From CAYVDH01 sp964450355 (GTDB lineage: Bacteria; Bacteroidota; Bacteroidia; NS11-12g; UBA955): 19,856 bases of DNA. Made by a program: the position numbers and the translations under genes. The stretch spans positions 1-19,856 of the forward strand of contig CAYVDH010000053.1 in the NCBI GenBank assembly GCA_964450355.1. Reading direction: 5' to 3'. This document shows positions 1 to 7,261 of this stretch, piece by piece. Under the pieces are notes generated by a model. That model made no database searches. It saw only the letters and a program-made list of their open reading frames with translations, and was not told where the DNA came from. Within the stretch, counting starts at the first letter, position 1. Each line of letters opens with the position of its first letter.

Positions 1-70
1 TACACTCTTTCCCTACACGACGCTCTTCCGATTTGCATACCGGAAGAGCGTCGTGTAGGGAAAGAGTGTA
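1..70. other. Illumina adapter inverted repeat (assembly artefact)
   Basis: Positions 1-30 and 41-70 are perfect reverse complements, separated by a 10-nt spacer (31-40). Arm 1 continued to position 32 matches the 3' part of the Illumina TruSeq universal/read-1 adapter (ACACTCTTTCCC through CTCTTCCGAT). This is synthetic library sequence from an adapter dimer or chimera left at a contig end. It is not a natural hairpin or terminator. Genuine sequence appears to start at about 71. Confidence 0.97.
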
Positions 71-137
71 TTCCTTACCATATTTTTTGATTGCTCATTT
101 TCGTTTTTAATTCTTTTACAAAATCAATATTTGGTAT

Positions 138-145
138 TACTTTTG
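138..145 (+). promoter_or_regulatory. Candidate -7 promoter box of the porin gene
   Basis: The octamer TACTTTTG matches the Bacteroidota primary-sigma -7 consensus TAnnTTTG and is followed by C. It predicts a transcription start near 150 and a leader of about 12 nt before the ATG at 162. I see no TTG (-33) element at the expected distance, so this rests on the -7 match alone. Confidence 0.5.
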
Positions 146-161
146 CTCCCTTAACACCAAA

Positions 162-2123
162 ATGAAGTATCAACTCTTAATTGTTTTTTTGATGGCAGTA
201 TCCTTTACTTCTGCTCAACAAAATGATGTGTTTGATACCGCTCGAAGAGTTGACCCATACAGCATTTCTCTTAAAGAATTTGAGTATGGTGCGCCCATTT
301 CTAACGTTTTAGATAGCAGCTTTTTTAACCATTCTCAATACAATAGAGTAGTAAAAAACAACATTGCCATACAAAGTTTAGGCGATGTTTCTATGCCTTA
401 TCTCAATCTTTTGTTTACTCCTAATACCGAGTTTGGATTCTCTCCGGGATACAATCCTTATGGCGATTTTTTATACAAAACAGAGGATGCCGTTGTTTAT
501 CAAACTAAATTGCCATTCACTAGTTTTTATTACACTCAAGGTAAGGCTGGTCAACAAGGTAGCATGACCTGCTTTGATGCACTTCACACACAAAATATTG
601 GTAAAAGATTCAATTTTACAGCTAAACACCACAGCACCACTAACAATGGTTTTTATAATTTTCAAAAAACTTCTCTAAAAAACCTTCAAATTAGCAGTTA
701 TTTTATCAGTAAAAAAGAAAGGTACATGATCACAGCTGCACTTACATGGAACAAAGCCATTCAAGCCGAAAATGGTGGTATTAACAGAGATGCTGTAACC
801 GACACTTTTTTTAGAGATTTAGCAAGTAATATAGTCAGTGCAGTTCCAGTAGAACTAAGTTCTGCTAATTCCATAGACAGATACAGACAACACCAATTAG
901 CTCAAACATTTTGGTTGAAAAGAATAAAATCTGATGATACTCTGCATCCTTACATCAATCAATTAGGTATTAGACATAAATTCAAAGCAACTAAACAAAC
1001 TCATTACTATACCGATTTTGAAAATGATGGAAACAGTAATGTGTACGATTCGATATATAATTATCAAGTCAATAGCAATGACAGCATTCACTTTTCATGT
1101 TATACAAACACTTTTGAGTTATTCACTCCTTATAAAGAAAAAGGGCTTAGTTTCAGCGCTGGTATTGTTTACGATTATTTCAGGTTTTACCAATCAGCTA
1201 ACAATTTAAATTACCAAACATTAATCAACAACAATTTAAGTGTCAATGGTCAATTGAATATCAAAACCAATCATTTATTAAATCTCCATTCCAACTTGCA
1301 ATATGGCATGAGTGGTTACAATCAAAATGATTTCAATTTAAAAATTAAAAATGAATTCAAATTGCCTTCATTGAAATTATTTAAGCTCACTGCGAATTTT
1401 GAAAGCAGTGTAAGAACTCCCGATTATCAATATTGGAGCAATGTAAGTAATAGAATAAAATACAGTCAATCCCTCGATAAAACTGCCATCAATTTATTGT
1501 CTTTGAAATTAGAAAAAATGAATCAAAGAAACGAAAGACTTAACGCCTTAAATTACACTTTGCCAAAATTGAATACCAAATTGGAGTTCAATCAATACAC
1601 CATCAATAATTTGGTGTATTTCAATGAAAATTCGCAAGTAGAACAAGGTGGAAAAGGAGTGGCAATTTCTCAATTCATTGTTCAAAAACATTTTAATCTT
1701 AAAAAATTCCAATTCAATCAACAGTTCGCTTATCAAATAAAAAGCAGTACCAGAAACAATTACATTTTATTGCCTAATTGGATGAGTAAATCTGTATTGT
1801 ATTATCAAACGTATCTATTTAAAAAAGCCTTGTTTTTACAAATTGGAAGTGAAATGCGAGTCACATCATCATACCAAGCAAATCAATACAACCCTGCTTT
1901 AAAATCATTTCATTTAAGTAATAACAAAGTAGGAGGGTATCCATTTTTTGATGTTTTTATTCATGCTGAAGTGAAAACTGCCAGATTTTATTTTAAATCC
2001 GAACATGTCAATGATGGGTTATTTGGCAATTATCAATTTGCTAATTATTCCTATACCACGCCATATTATCCCTCCGCACCACGCAGATTTAGGTTAGGTG
2101 TTGCTTGGAAATTTTATTATTAA
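162..2123 (+). CDS. Putative outer-membrane porin (Bacteroidota Porin_10-like)
   Basis: Predicted 653-residue outer-membrane beta-barrel. Residues 1-18 are a signal peptide ending SFTSA before QQ. The mature start shows the features I associate with the Bacteroidota 'putative porin' family: a conserved N-terminal block ending SLGDVSMPYLNLLF, a PFTSFYYTQGK segment near residues 118-128, and an ENGGINRD motif near 203-210. The rest consists of alternating aromatic/polar strands typical of a barrel. The protein ends RLGVAWKFYY, a terminal strand with final aromatic residues as expected for outer-membrane insertion. The substrate is unknown. It is the first gene after the adapter artefact, is probably monocistronic, and its TAA stop overlaps the stop of the convergent protease gene. 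A general beta-barrel protein of another family is the main alternative. Confidence 0.8.
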   Translation: MKYQLLIVFLMAVSFTSAQQNDVFDTARRVDPYSISLKEFEYGAPISNVLDSSFFNHSQYNRVVKNNIAIQSLGDVSMPYLNLLFTPNTEFGFSPGYNPYGDFLYKTEDAVVYQTKLPFTSFYYTQGKAGQQGSMTCFDALHTQNIGKRFNFTAKHHSTTNNGFYNFQKTSLKNLQISSYFISKKERYMITAALTWNKAIQAENGGINRDAVTDTFFRDLASNIVSAVPVELSSANSIDRYRQHQLAQTFWLKRIKSDDTLHPYINQLGIRHKFKATKQTHYYTDFENDGNSNVYDSIYNYQVNSNDSIHFSCYTNTFELFTPYKEKGLSFSAGIVYDYFRFYQSANNLNYQTLINNNLSVNGQLNIKTNHLLNLHSNLQYGMSGYNQNDFNLKIKNEFKLPSLKLFKLTANFESSVRTPDYQYWSNVSNRIKYSQSLDKTAINLLSLKLEKMNQRNERLNALNYTLPKLNTKLEFNQYTINNLVYFNENSQVEQGGKGVAISQFIVQKHFNLKKFQFNQQFAYQIKSSTRNNYILLPNWMSKSVLYYQTYLFKKALFLQIGSEMRVTSSYQANQYNPALKSFHLSNNKVGGYPFFDVFIHAEVKTARFYFKSEHVNDGLFGNYQFANYSYTTPYYPSAPRRFRLGVAWKFYY

Positions 2124-3754
2124 TTCACTATCAATTTCAAAGTTTCTTTATAACCATCCAAGTATTGTATGGTTATAAAATATATTCCAGATTGATTTTG
2201 TGTTAACTCAATTTGATTATCTATGAAAATGAATTCAGCTTTTTGCCCTATGCTATTATGAATGTCTATGGTTTTAATTTCAGATTCTGTTATCAATTCA
2301 AAAGTCCCTTGACTAGGATTTGGAAACAATTTGATATTGGGGTAGATGTTGATGATGTCATTGCTCAATGTGCCTTCGCAATATTGATTCATCAATTGCA
2401 TGGATTTAAACACATTTAGCCTTCCTGAACTTGCATTTTTGTCGCCAAAATCTGGAAGTATATCCGCACCTTCAATTAAAAAACGCCTGATAAGACTGTT
2501 TCCTTTTGCTGGATTGATTTTAAAAGTGTCTAACAATTTAGCACAAGCATAACTATACAATAATCCTACACTACCTGTTACCATTGGTGTAGCAAACGAT
2601 GTCCCAGAGAATGAGTTGCTGTACAATCCATTTTGAATGTTTATTTTTGTGTATGCTCTAGTTGAATAAATGCTGGCTCCAGGAGCAGCAATATCAATGT
2701 TGATAGCGCTTTTACCTGAACTAAAATGACCGTCAATGGAATTGGTGCTGTTGACTACTATTAAATGTTCACTAGGACAAAGTGAAGGTAAATCACCTAT
2801 CATATCGATGTAAGTATCGTTGTTAGAAGTAGAGCCAATGCTGATGATGCCTTGTCTTCCCATGGAATCGTACATGGCACACCATAAAGGTGCTTGATTA
2901 GCAAATTTTTTATCTATTCCCCAACTTGAATTTGTAGCTACTACGTAAGCCCCTTGTTCTCCATTGCTGTTGTTGTATAAGGTTCTTTGGGTTAATACAT
3001 AACTGTAAGCTCTGATGATGTCACTGACATAAGGATTAGGGAAATTGCCAGAATCTGCAATGTTTACAAACATCATTTTTACATTCCAATTGATACCGCA
3101 AATACCAACATTGTCATTGCCTTTAGCACCAATGATTCCAGCAATAGGTGTGCTGTGTCCTGCAGCATAATTGTTGCTATCACTTACATCGTTGTTCCTT
3201 CCCATAAAATTCCATCCATACACATCGTCAACAAAACCATTTCCATCATCATCTATTAAGTTGTTAGCTACTTCTGCATGGTTTTTCCAAATGTTGTTTT
3301 TGAAGTCGGGATGATTGGTATGAATCCCTTCGTCTATGACAGCAATCACTATGCTGTCGCCATTTCTAGTTACTCCGCCTCTGCTTAAATCCCAAGTTTT
3401 AGGGGCATTGATTTTATCTAAATGCCATTGACTACCACGTCTTGGGTCATTGGCTATAGTGGAGCGCATTTCAATAGGAAAGTTGTATTGAGCAATTAGT
3501 ACTTGTTTTAATTTAGAAACAAATTCTAATGCTTTTTCATTGTTTTCAAATGTGTTGTTATAATACAGCCCATACAAAGTTTTTTCTTTGTTTAAAGGCT
3601 CTGCTTTGTAAAATTTTAAATTTAAAATTTCTAATAAATGATTTTGGTTATAGCTGCCATTTAAAGAAATTAGGATTTGAGGTTTGTCTGGTGTTTGTTG
3701 ACTAAAAAGAAAAGGACAAATAAATAAGTATAAAGCAATTAAACAAGGTTTCAT
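2120..3754 (-). CDS. Secreted S8 (subtilisin-like) serine protease with T9SS type A sorting domain
   Basis: 544-residue secreted endopeptidase. A signal peptide covers residues 1-18 (LYLFICPFLFS, then QQ). The subtilase domain spans about 105-455. The catalytic triad reads Asp141 (AVIDEGIHTNHPD), His200 (AGHSTPIAGIIGA) and Ser386 (FSGTSFATP), with Asn275 in NSSWG as the likely oxyanion residue. An Asp/Asn-rich segment (IDDDGNGFVDDVYGWNF, 167-183) between Asp141 and His200 is common in the Bacteroidota members. Residues 472-544 form a Por-secretion C-terminal domain starting near LFPNPSQGTFEL and ending KLIVN, so export through the type IX system to the surface or medium is expected. Residues 19-104 may act as an inhibitor-like propeptide. 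The histidine box is HST-P instead of the usual HGTH. It is probably transcribed alone from a leaderless-type promoter at 3759-3766. Confidence 0.93.
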   Translation of the reverse strand: MKPCLIALYLFICPFLFSQQTPDKPQILISLNGSYNQNHLLEILNLKFYKAEPLNKEKTLYGLYYNNTFENNEKALEFVSKLKQVLIAQYNFPIEMRSTIANDPRRGSQWHLDKINAPKTWDLSRGGVTRNGDSIVIAVIDEGIHTNHPDFKNNIWKNHAEVANNLIDDDGNGFVDDVYGWNFMGRNNDVSDSNNYAAGHSTPIAGIIGAKGNDNVGICGINWNVKMMFVNIADSGNFPNPYVSDIIRAYSYVLTQRTLYNNSNGEQGAYVVATNSSWGIDKKFANQAPLWCAMYDSMGRQGIISIGSTSNNDTYIDMIGDLPSLCPSEHLIVVNSTNSIDGHFSSGKSAINIDIAAPGASIYSTRAYTKINIQNGLYSNSFSGTSFATPMVTGSVGLLYSYACAKLLDTFKINPAKGNSLIRRFLIEGADILPDFGDKNASSGRLNVFKSMQLMNQYCEGTLSNDIINIYPNIKLFPNPSQGTFELITESEIKTIDIHNSIGQKAEFIFIDNQIELTQNQSGIYFITIQYLDGYKETLKLIVN

Positions 3755-3758
3755 TTAA

Positions 3759-3766
3759 CAAAGATA
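3759..3766 (-). promoter_or_regulatory. -7 box of the S8 protease gene, leaderless spacing
   Basis: On the minus strand TATCTTTG matches TAnnTTTG. Its final G (3759) lies exactly 5 nt before the A of the ATG (3754), so transcription should start at or within a base of the start codon. A TTG lies further upstream (G at 3790), but with 23 nt before the -7 box, which is longer than usual. Confidence 0.55.
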
Positions 3767-3785
3767 ATTGATTTATTTTAAATAA

Positions 3786-3805
3786 TATTCAAAAAACTTT
3801 GAATA
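3786..3805. terminator. AT-rich hairpin between the 3829-4323 gene and the protease gene
   Basis: The arms TATTCAAA (3786-3793) and TTTGAATA (3798-3805) can form an 8-bp stem with a 4-nt loop. It lies just after the end of the minus-strand pair 5301-3829 and just upstream of the protease promoter. It could be a weak terminator for that pair or an operator for the protease. It has no GC core and no clean T-tract, so chance in AT-rich DNA is possible. Confidence 0.3.
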
Positions 3806-3828
3806 AATAAGTCAAATAATGGTCAATT

Positions 3829-4323
3829 TTAATACAAAGGTGTTTGACTCACTTTTCTGAAATACATGGTTAATCCACTTGATGTACTAATGCACAATAT
3901 ACTTTTGTGTATTCTCACAGGACTTCTTGGATTTTTATCTGTATTTAACAAGGTATTGTTCTCTTTTAATGAATATTTATGAGCTTTTAAATGGTTGATC
4001 TTTTTACATGTAGAATCGCTAAAAATCCCTTCCTTAAATAAGCTAACACTATCAAATTGAACCATCATGTTAGCCATCATGGTCAAAAATAGTTTTGGGT
4101 CAAATGCATCGCCTTTTTTTGATGGGTTTAATCGTTCGGTAGCTTTGAAAGGAAAAACACTTTGCACATTGCTGTCATTCACAAATTGAATCAATACTGA
4201 ATCTTTGTTTTCTGAGCACAATCCAACAAGAGACCAAGTTCCGTACAATTGTGTTTGGGTAACTTGGGAAAACATGAGTTTTGAGCTCAAAAAGACAAGA
4301 GAAAAAATAATTATTTTTTTCAT
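3829..4323 (-). CDS. Small secreted hypothetical protein, possibly lipocalin-like
   Basis: 164 residues. Residues 1-19 form a signal peptide (IIIFSLVFLSSKLMFS, then QV), so the product is exported. The mature N-terminus contains QLYGTWSLVGLC, which resembles the opening strand (GTW motif) of lipocalin-like proteins that are common in Bacteroidota. The rest gives alternating strands with no catalytic motif I recognise, ending in a YFRKV strand. The start lies 3 nt after the stop of the deoxyhypusine-synthase homologue, so the two are almost certainly co-transcribed. A functional link between a cytoplasmic enzyme and a secreted protein is not obvious. The lipocalin assignment is tentative and no ligand can be proposed. 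Confidence 0.75.
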   Translation of the reverse strand: MKKIIIFSLVFLSSKLMFSQVTQTQLYGTWSLVGLCSENKDSVLIQFVNDSNVQSVFPFKATERLNPSKKGDAFDPKLFLTMMANMMVQFDSVSLFKEGIFSDSTCKKINHLKAHKYSLKENNTLLNTDKNPRSPVRIHKSILCISTSSGLTMYFRKVSQTPLY

Positions 4324-4326
4324 TTA

Positions 4327-5301
4327 TTACCAATTTAATATCCAAGCAAAAATCAAAGGAGCAACGATGGTAGCATCACTTTCTACAATGAATTTAGGGG
4401 TATGTATATCCAGTTTTCCCCAAGTTATTTTTTCGTTAGGTACAGCACCAGAATAGGAGCCATAGCTTGTAGTAGAATCAGAAATTTGACAGAAATAGCT
4501 CCAGAAAGGAACATCGTGCCATTCTAAATCTTGATACATCATTGGCACAACACAAATAGGGAAGTCACCAGCAATACCACCACCTATTTGAAAAAATCCA
4601 ACACCTTTTCCAGAGGAGTTGTTTCTATACCAATCTGCTAACCACACCATGTATTCAATTCCGCTTTTCATGGTAGTAGCTTTCATCTCATTTTTTATCA
4701 CATAGCTAGCAAAAATATTGCCCATGGTGCTATCTTCCCAACCAGGCACAACAATAGGAATGTTTTTTTCAGCAGCAGCTAACATCCAACTGTTTTTAGG
4801 GTCTATTTCATAATATTGTTCCAATACACCACTCAATAACATTTTGTACATGTATTCATGTGGAAAATACCTTTCACCTTTGTCGTCAGCATCTTTCCAC
4901 AATTTGTGTATGTGTTGTTGTAATCTTCTGAAAGCTTCTTCTTCTGGTATGCAAGTATCTGTTACACGGTTGTAATGATTTTCTAATAAATCCCATTCTT
5001 CTTGAGGGCTTAAATCTCTGTAATTAGGCACTCTTTTATAATGGCTATGAGCCACTAAATTCATGATGTCTTCTTCAAGATTAGCACCTGTACAGCTGAT
5101 AATAGCTACTTTGTCTTGTCTTATCATTTCTGCCAAGCTTAATCCAAGTTCAGCAGTACTCATAGCTCCTGCAAGTGTAATCATCATTTTACCACCTTCG
5201 TTTAAGTGGGTTTCGTAACCTTTAGCTGCATCCATCAATGCGGCAGCATTAAAGTGTCTGTAGTGGTGTTCAATAAAATTTGAAATAGGGCCTTTGCTCA
5301 T
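4327..5301 (-). CDS. Deoxyhypusine synthase family protein (bacterial homologue)
   Basis: 324 residues, cytoplasmic, with no signal peptide. Conserved family blocks occur in order: ITLAGAMSTAELG (41-53), the NAD-site-like CTGANLEED (70-78), VPGWEDSTMG (185-194), the GGGIAGDFP glycine block (240-248) and GSYSGAVPNEKITWGKL (281-297). The last contains Lys296, which aligns with the catalytic lysine of eukaryotic deoxyhypusine synthase (SWGK context). That lysine carries the aminobutyl intermediate, so NAD-dependent spermidine cleavage/transfer chemistry appears intact. Bacteria lack eIF5A, so the acceptor cannot be the usual lysine; from memory, bacterial homologues have been tied to polyamine synthesis such as homospermidine. 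It is the first gene of a two-gene unit and divergent from hpd, with a -7 box at 5321-5328. Confidence 0.9.
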   Translation of the reverse strand: MSKGPISNFIEHHYRHFNAAALMDAAKGYETHLNEGGKMMITLAGAMSTAELGLSLAEMIRQDKVAIISCTGANLEEDIMNLVAHSHYKRVPNYRDLSPQEEWDLLENHYNRVTDTCIPEEEAFRRLQQHIHKLWKDADDKGERYFPHEYMYKMLLSGVLEQYYEIDPKNSWMLAAAEKNIPIVVPGWEDSTMGNIFASYVIKNEMKATTMKSGIEYMVWLADWYRNNSSGKGVGFFQIGGGIAGDFPICVVPMMYQDLEWHDVPFWSYFCQISDSTTSYGSYSGAVPNEKITWGKLDIHTPKFIVESDATIVAPLIFAWILNW

Positions 5302-5320
5302 TATATTTTCTTTTTTTTGG

Positions 5321-5328
5321 CAAAAATA
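5321..5328 (-). promoter_or_regulatory. -7 box of the deoxyhypusine-synthase-like gene
   Basis: The minus strand reads TATTTTTG followed by CC, a full match to TAnnTTTG. The G at 5321 is 20 nt from the ATG, predicting a leader of about 15 nt. The box overlaps one end of the 15-bp palindrome at 5327-5341. No -33 TTG is evident. Confidence 0.55.
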
Positions 5329-5341
5329 TAGAATTTCTATA
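5327..5341. promoter_or_regulatory. Palindrome between divergent promoters (candidate operator)
   Basis: TATAGAA (5327-5333), a central T (5334) and TTCTATA (5335-5341) make a perfect 15-bp odd palindrome. It overlaps the minus-strand -7 box by 2 bp and ends 12 bp before the plus-strand -7 box of hpd, within the stretch RNA polymerase would cover there. That is a classic place for a repressor or an Lrp-type dyad. No bound regulator is shown by the sequence. Confidence 0.4.
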
Positions 5342-5353
5342 CTTATTTTTATT

Positions 5354-5361
5354 TATTTTTG
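5354..5361 (+). promoter_or_regulatory. -7 box of hpd
   Basis: TATTTTTG followed by CCC is a full TAnnTTTG match. It ends 15 nt before the hpd ATG (5376), predicting a leader of roughly 8-10 nt. It faces the identical octamer of the divergent gene. No -33 TTG is visible at the expected spacing. Confidence 0.55.
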
Positions 5362-5375
5362 CCCATATTTTAAAA

Positions 5376-6503
5376 ATGGATACTCTAATCAACGAACTAA
5401 AAAAAGATACTTTAAATGATTTTTTACCTCTAAACGGTACCGATTACATTGAATTATATGTAGGTAACGCCAAACAAGCTGCTCATTTTTACAAAACAGC
5501 TTTTGGTTTTCAAAGCCTAGCTTATGCAGGACCAGAAACCGGTGTAAAAGACAAAGCAAGTTATGTGCTTATTCAAAACAAAATCAGATTGGTGTTAACA
5601 ACTCCTCTAAAATCGGAACACCCAATTTCTGAACACATCAAAAAACATGGAGATGGTGTGAAAATATTGGCTTTATGGGTGGACGATGCCTATGATGCCT
5701 ATGAGCAAACAATAAAAAGAGGTGCTAAATCTTATGCTGAACCTGTAACACTTTCAGACGAACATGGTGAAATCAAAACAAGTGGAATATATACCTATGG
5801 CGAAACAGTTCACATGTTTGTTGAAAGAAAAAATTACAATGGATTATTCATGCCGGGTTATCAAAAATGGGAAAGCAACTACAATCCCGATCCTGTTGGG
5901 TTGTTGTATGTTGATCACTGTGTTGGAAATGTAGGCTGGGGCAGAATGAACGAAACAGTGAAATGGTATGAAGAGGTGATGGGTTTTAAAAACATTTTAA
6001 CTTTTGACGACAAACAAATATCAACAGAATATTCAGCTTTGATGAGCAAAGTGATGAGCAATGGCAATGGTTATGTTAAATTTCCAATCAACGAACCAGC
6101 CGAAGGTAAAAAGAAATCACAAATTGAAGAATACTTAGATTTTTATGAAGGTGAAGGTGTACAACATATTGCGATAGCTACCAACGATATTGTAGATACT
6201 GTTCGTAAATTAATGGCAAGAGGAGTAGATTTTTTAAGAGTGCCTTCTAATTATTACGATGATTTATTAGACCGTGTAGGTAAAATAGATGAAGACATTG
6301 CCCCTTTAAGAGAATTGGGCATTTTAGTAGATAGAGACGAAGAAGGTTATTTGCTTCAATTGTTCACTAAACCCTTGGAAGATAGACCAACTTTATTTAT
6401 AGAAATCATTCAAAGAAAAGGTGCAAAATCATTTGGTGCTGGTAATTTCAAAGCCTTGTTTGAAGCCATTGAAAGAGAACAAGCCAACAGAGGGAATTTG
6501 TAG
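5376..6503 (+). CDS. hpd: 4-hydroxyphenylpyruvate dioxygenase
   Basis: Fe(II)-dependent enzyme converting 4-hydroxyphenylpyruvate to homogentisate in tyrosine degradation. At 375 residues it has the normal length for the family. It contains two vicinal-oxygen-chelate halves: the N-terminal half starts at GTDYIELYVGNAKQAAHFY (21-39), and the catalytic C-terminal half starts at YVDHCVGNV (178-186). The three iron ligands are visible: His181 (VDHCVGNV), His264 (GVQHIAIATND) and Glu343 (FIEIIQRKG). The C-terminal GAGNFKALFEAIEREQ helix, which closes the active site in this family, is also present. No other tyrosine-degradation gene (homogentisate dioxygenase, fumarylacetoacetase) lies in the window, so the pathway would be completed elsewhere. 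It is divergent from the deoxyhypusine-synthase-like gene, and its stop is 4 nt from that of the convergent hydrolase. Confidence 0.97.
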   Translation: MDTLINELKKDTLNDFLPLNGTDYIELYVGNAKQAAHFYKTAFGFQSLAYAGPETGVKDKASYVLIQNKIRLVLTTPLKSEHPISEHIKKHGDGVKILALWVDDAYDAYEQTIKRGAKSYAEPVTLSDEHGEIKTSGIYTYGETVHMFVERKNYNGLFMPGYQKWESNYNPDPVGLLYVDHCVGNVGWGRMNETVKWYEEVMGFKNILTFDDKQISTEYSALMSKVMSNGNGYVKFPINEPAEGKKKSQIEEYLDFYEGEGVQHIAIATNDIVDTVRKLMARGVDFLRVPSNYYDDLLDRVGKIDEDIAPLRELGILVDRDEEGYLLQLFTKPLEDRPTLFIEIIQRKGAKSFGAGNFKALFEAIEREQANRGNL

Positions 6504-6507
6504 TTTT

Positions 6508-7176
6508 TTAGTTAATAAATTCCATCCACTTGCTATATAGCTCATTCAAATTTATTTTTGAAAATAAATGTGCTGAATCTTTGATTTTAAATTGTTTAGA
6601 TAGCTTAATGTTTTCTATTCCAAATTGAATGTCTTTTTCGTTTACAAAATAATCCTTATCTCCTCTGCATAAAGACACTTTACAATTGATTTCTGCAAGA
6701 GTTTTTAGATTTAAAAATTGTTGATCAGTGATTTCTTGCATCAATTCTAATGTTTCATTTAAAACTTGGTCAACAGGTTTATTGAATTTAAGTTTTAGTT
6801 TTTCTAAATAATCAGGAGCTTTTAATCTTAATTGCTCTTCGTTTAGTTGAGCTTTTTGTTTTTCCATCACCTCATTGTCCCATAATAGTTTAGTTGCTAC
6901 TGTGGTAATGGATTTTGGATGAATTAATTTCATAGCACATGCATGCAGAGCTAAATAACCTCCTAAAGAATAGCCTAATACATGGTATTCTCCTGTCAAT
7001 TCATTGATGTTTTTTGCAAGTTGGTTGAGCATGAGCTCGTATTTCATGGGACTAGAATCCACATCATGCCCTTGTAAATTTATTTTTAACAAATGAACTT
7101 CATTTGTAAATAGCTTTGTAAATTGGTCGAACTCATTTGAGTTATTGAGCGCTCCGTGAATTAAAATGAGTTTCAT
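6508..7176 (-). CDS. Small alpha/beta-fold hydrolase
   Basis: 222 residues, cytoplasmic, no signal peptide. The alpha/beta-hydrolase landmarks are in order: an oxyanion-hole loop LIHGAL (5-10), the nucleophile elbow GYSLGG with Ser70 (68-73), an acidic residue in the RGDKDYFV loop (Asp173 or Asp175) and a C-terminal His203 in KDSAHLFSK. The catalytic triad is therefore complete. A helical lid of about 95-150 is rich in Lys and Glu. The substrate cannot be told from sequence; small esterases or MenH-like proteins of this size share the layout. It converges tightly on hpd, but the two are transcribed in opposite directions, so no functional link is implied. A TATTTTG sequence sits just upstream of the ATG. 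Confidence 0.85.
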   Translation of the reverse strand: MKLILIHGALNNSNEFDQFTKLFTNEVHLLKINLQGHDVDSSPMKYELMLNQLAKNINELTGEYHVLGYSLGGYLALHACAMKLIHPKSITTVATKLLWDNEVMEKQKAQLNEEQLRLKAPDYLEKLKLKFNKPVDQVLNETLELMQEITDQQFLNLKTLAEINCKVSLCRGDKDYFVNEKDIQFGIENIKLSKQFKIKDSAHLFSKINLNELYSKWMEFIN

Positions 7177-7181
7177 GGGGT

Positions 7182-7188
7182 CAAAATA
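7182..7188 (-). promoter_or_regulatory. Weak -7-like box upstream of the hydrolase
   Basis: The minus strand reads TATTTTG, one T short of TAnnTTTG, with its G (7182) 6 nt from the ATG (7176). The position resembles the leaderless pattern seen at four other genes in this window, but the motif is imperfect. Confidence 0.3.
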
Positions 7189-7261
7189 AACTTTTATGAT
7201 TTATTTTTCCAACAAATTAAATTTATAGTAAGTCTAAAGGAATAGATAAAAAGAAAGTACC

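Noticed and set aside
1..70. Strong hairpin as a natural terminator or origin structure
   Set aside because: The arms are identical to the Illumina adapter; synthetic.
75..179. Short minus-strand frame ending VKELKTKMSNQKIW, looking like the C-terminus of a lost gene
   Set aside because: An in-frame stop lies about 33 codons upstream, inside the porin gene, and there is no ATG that would give a meaningful protein. It overlaps the porin promoter.
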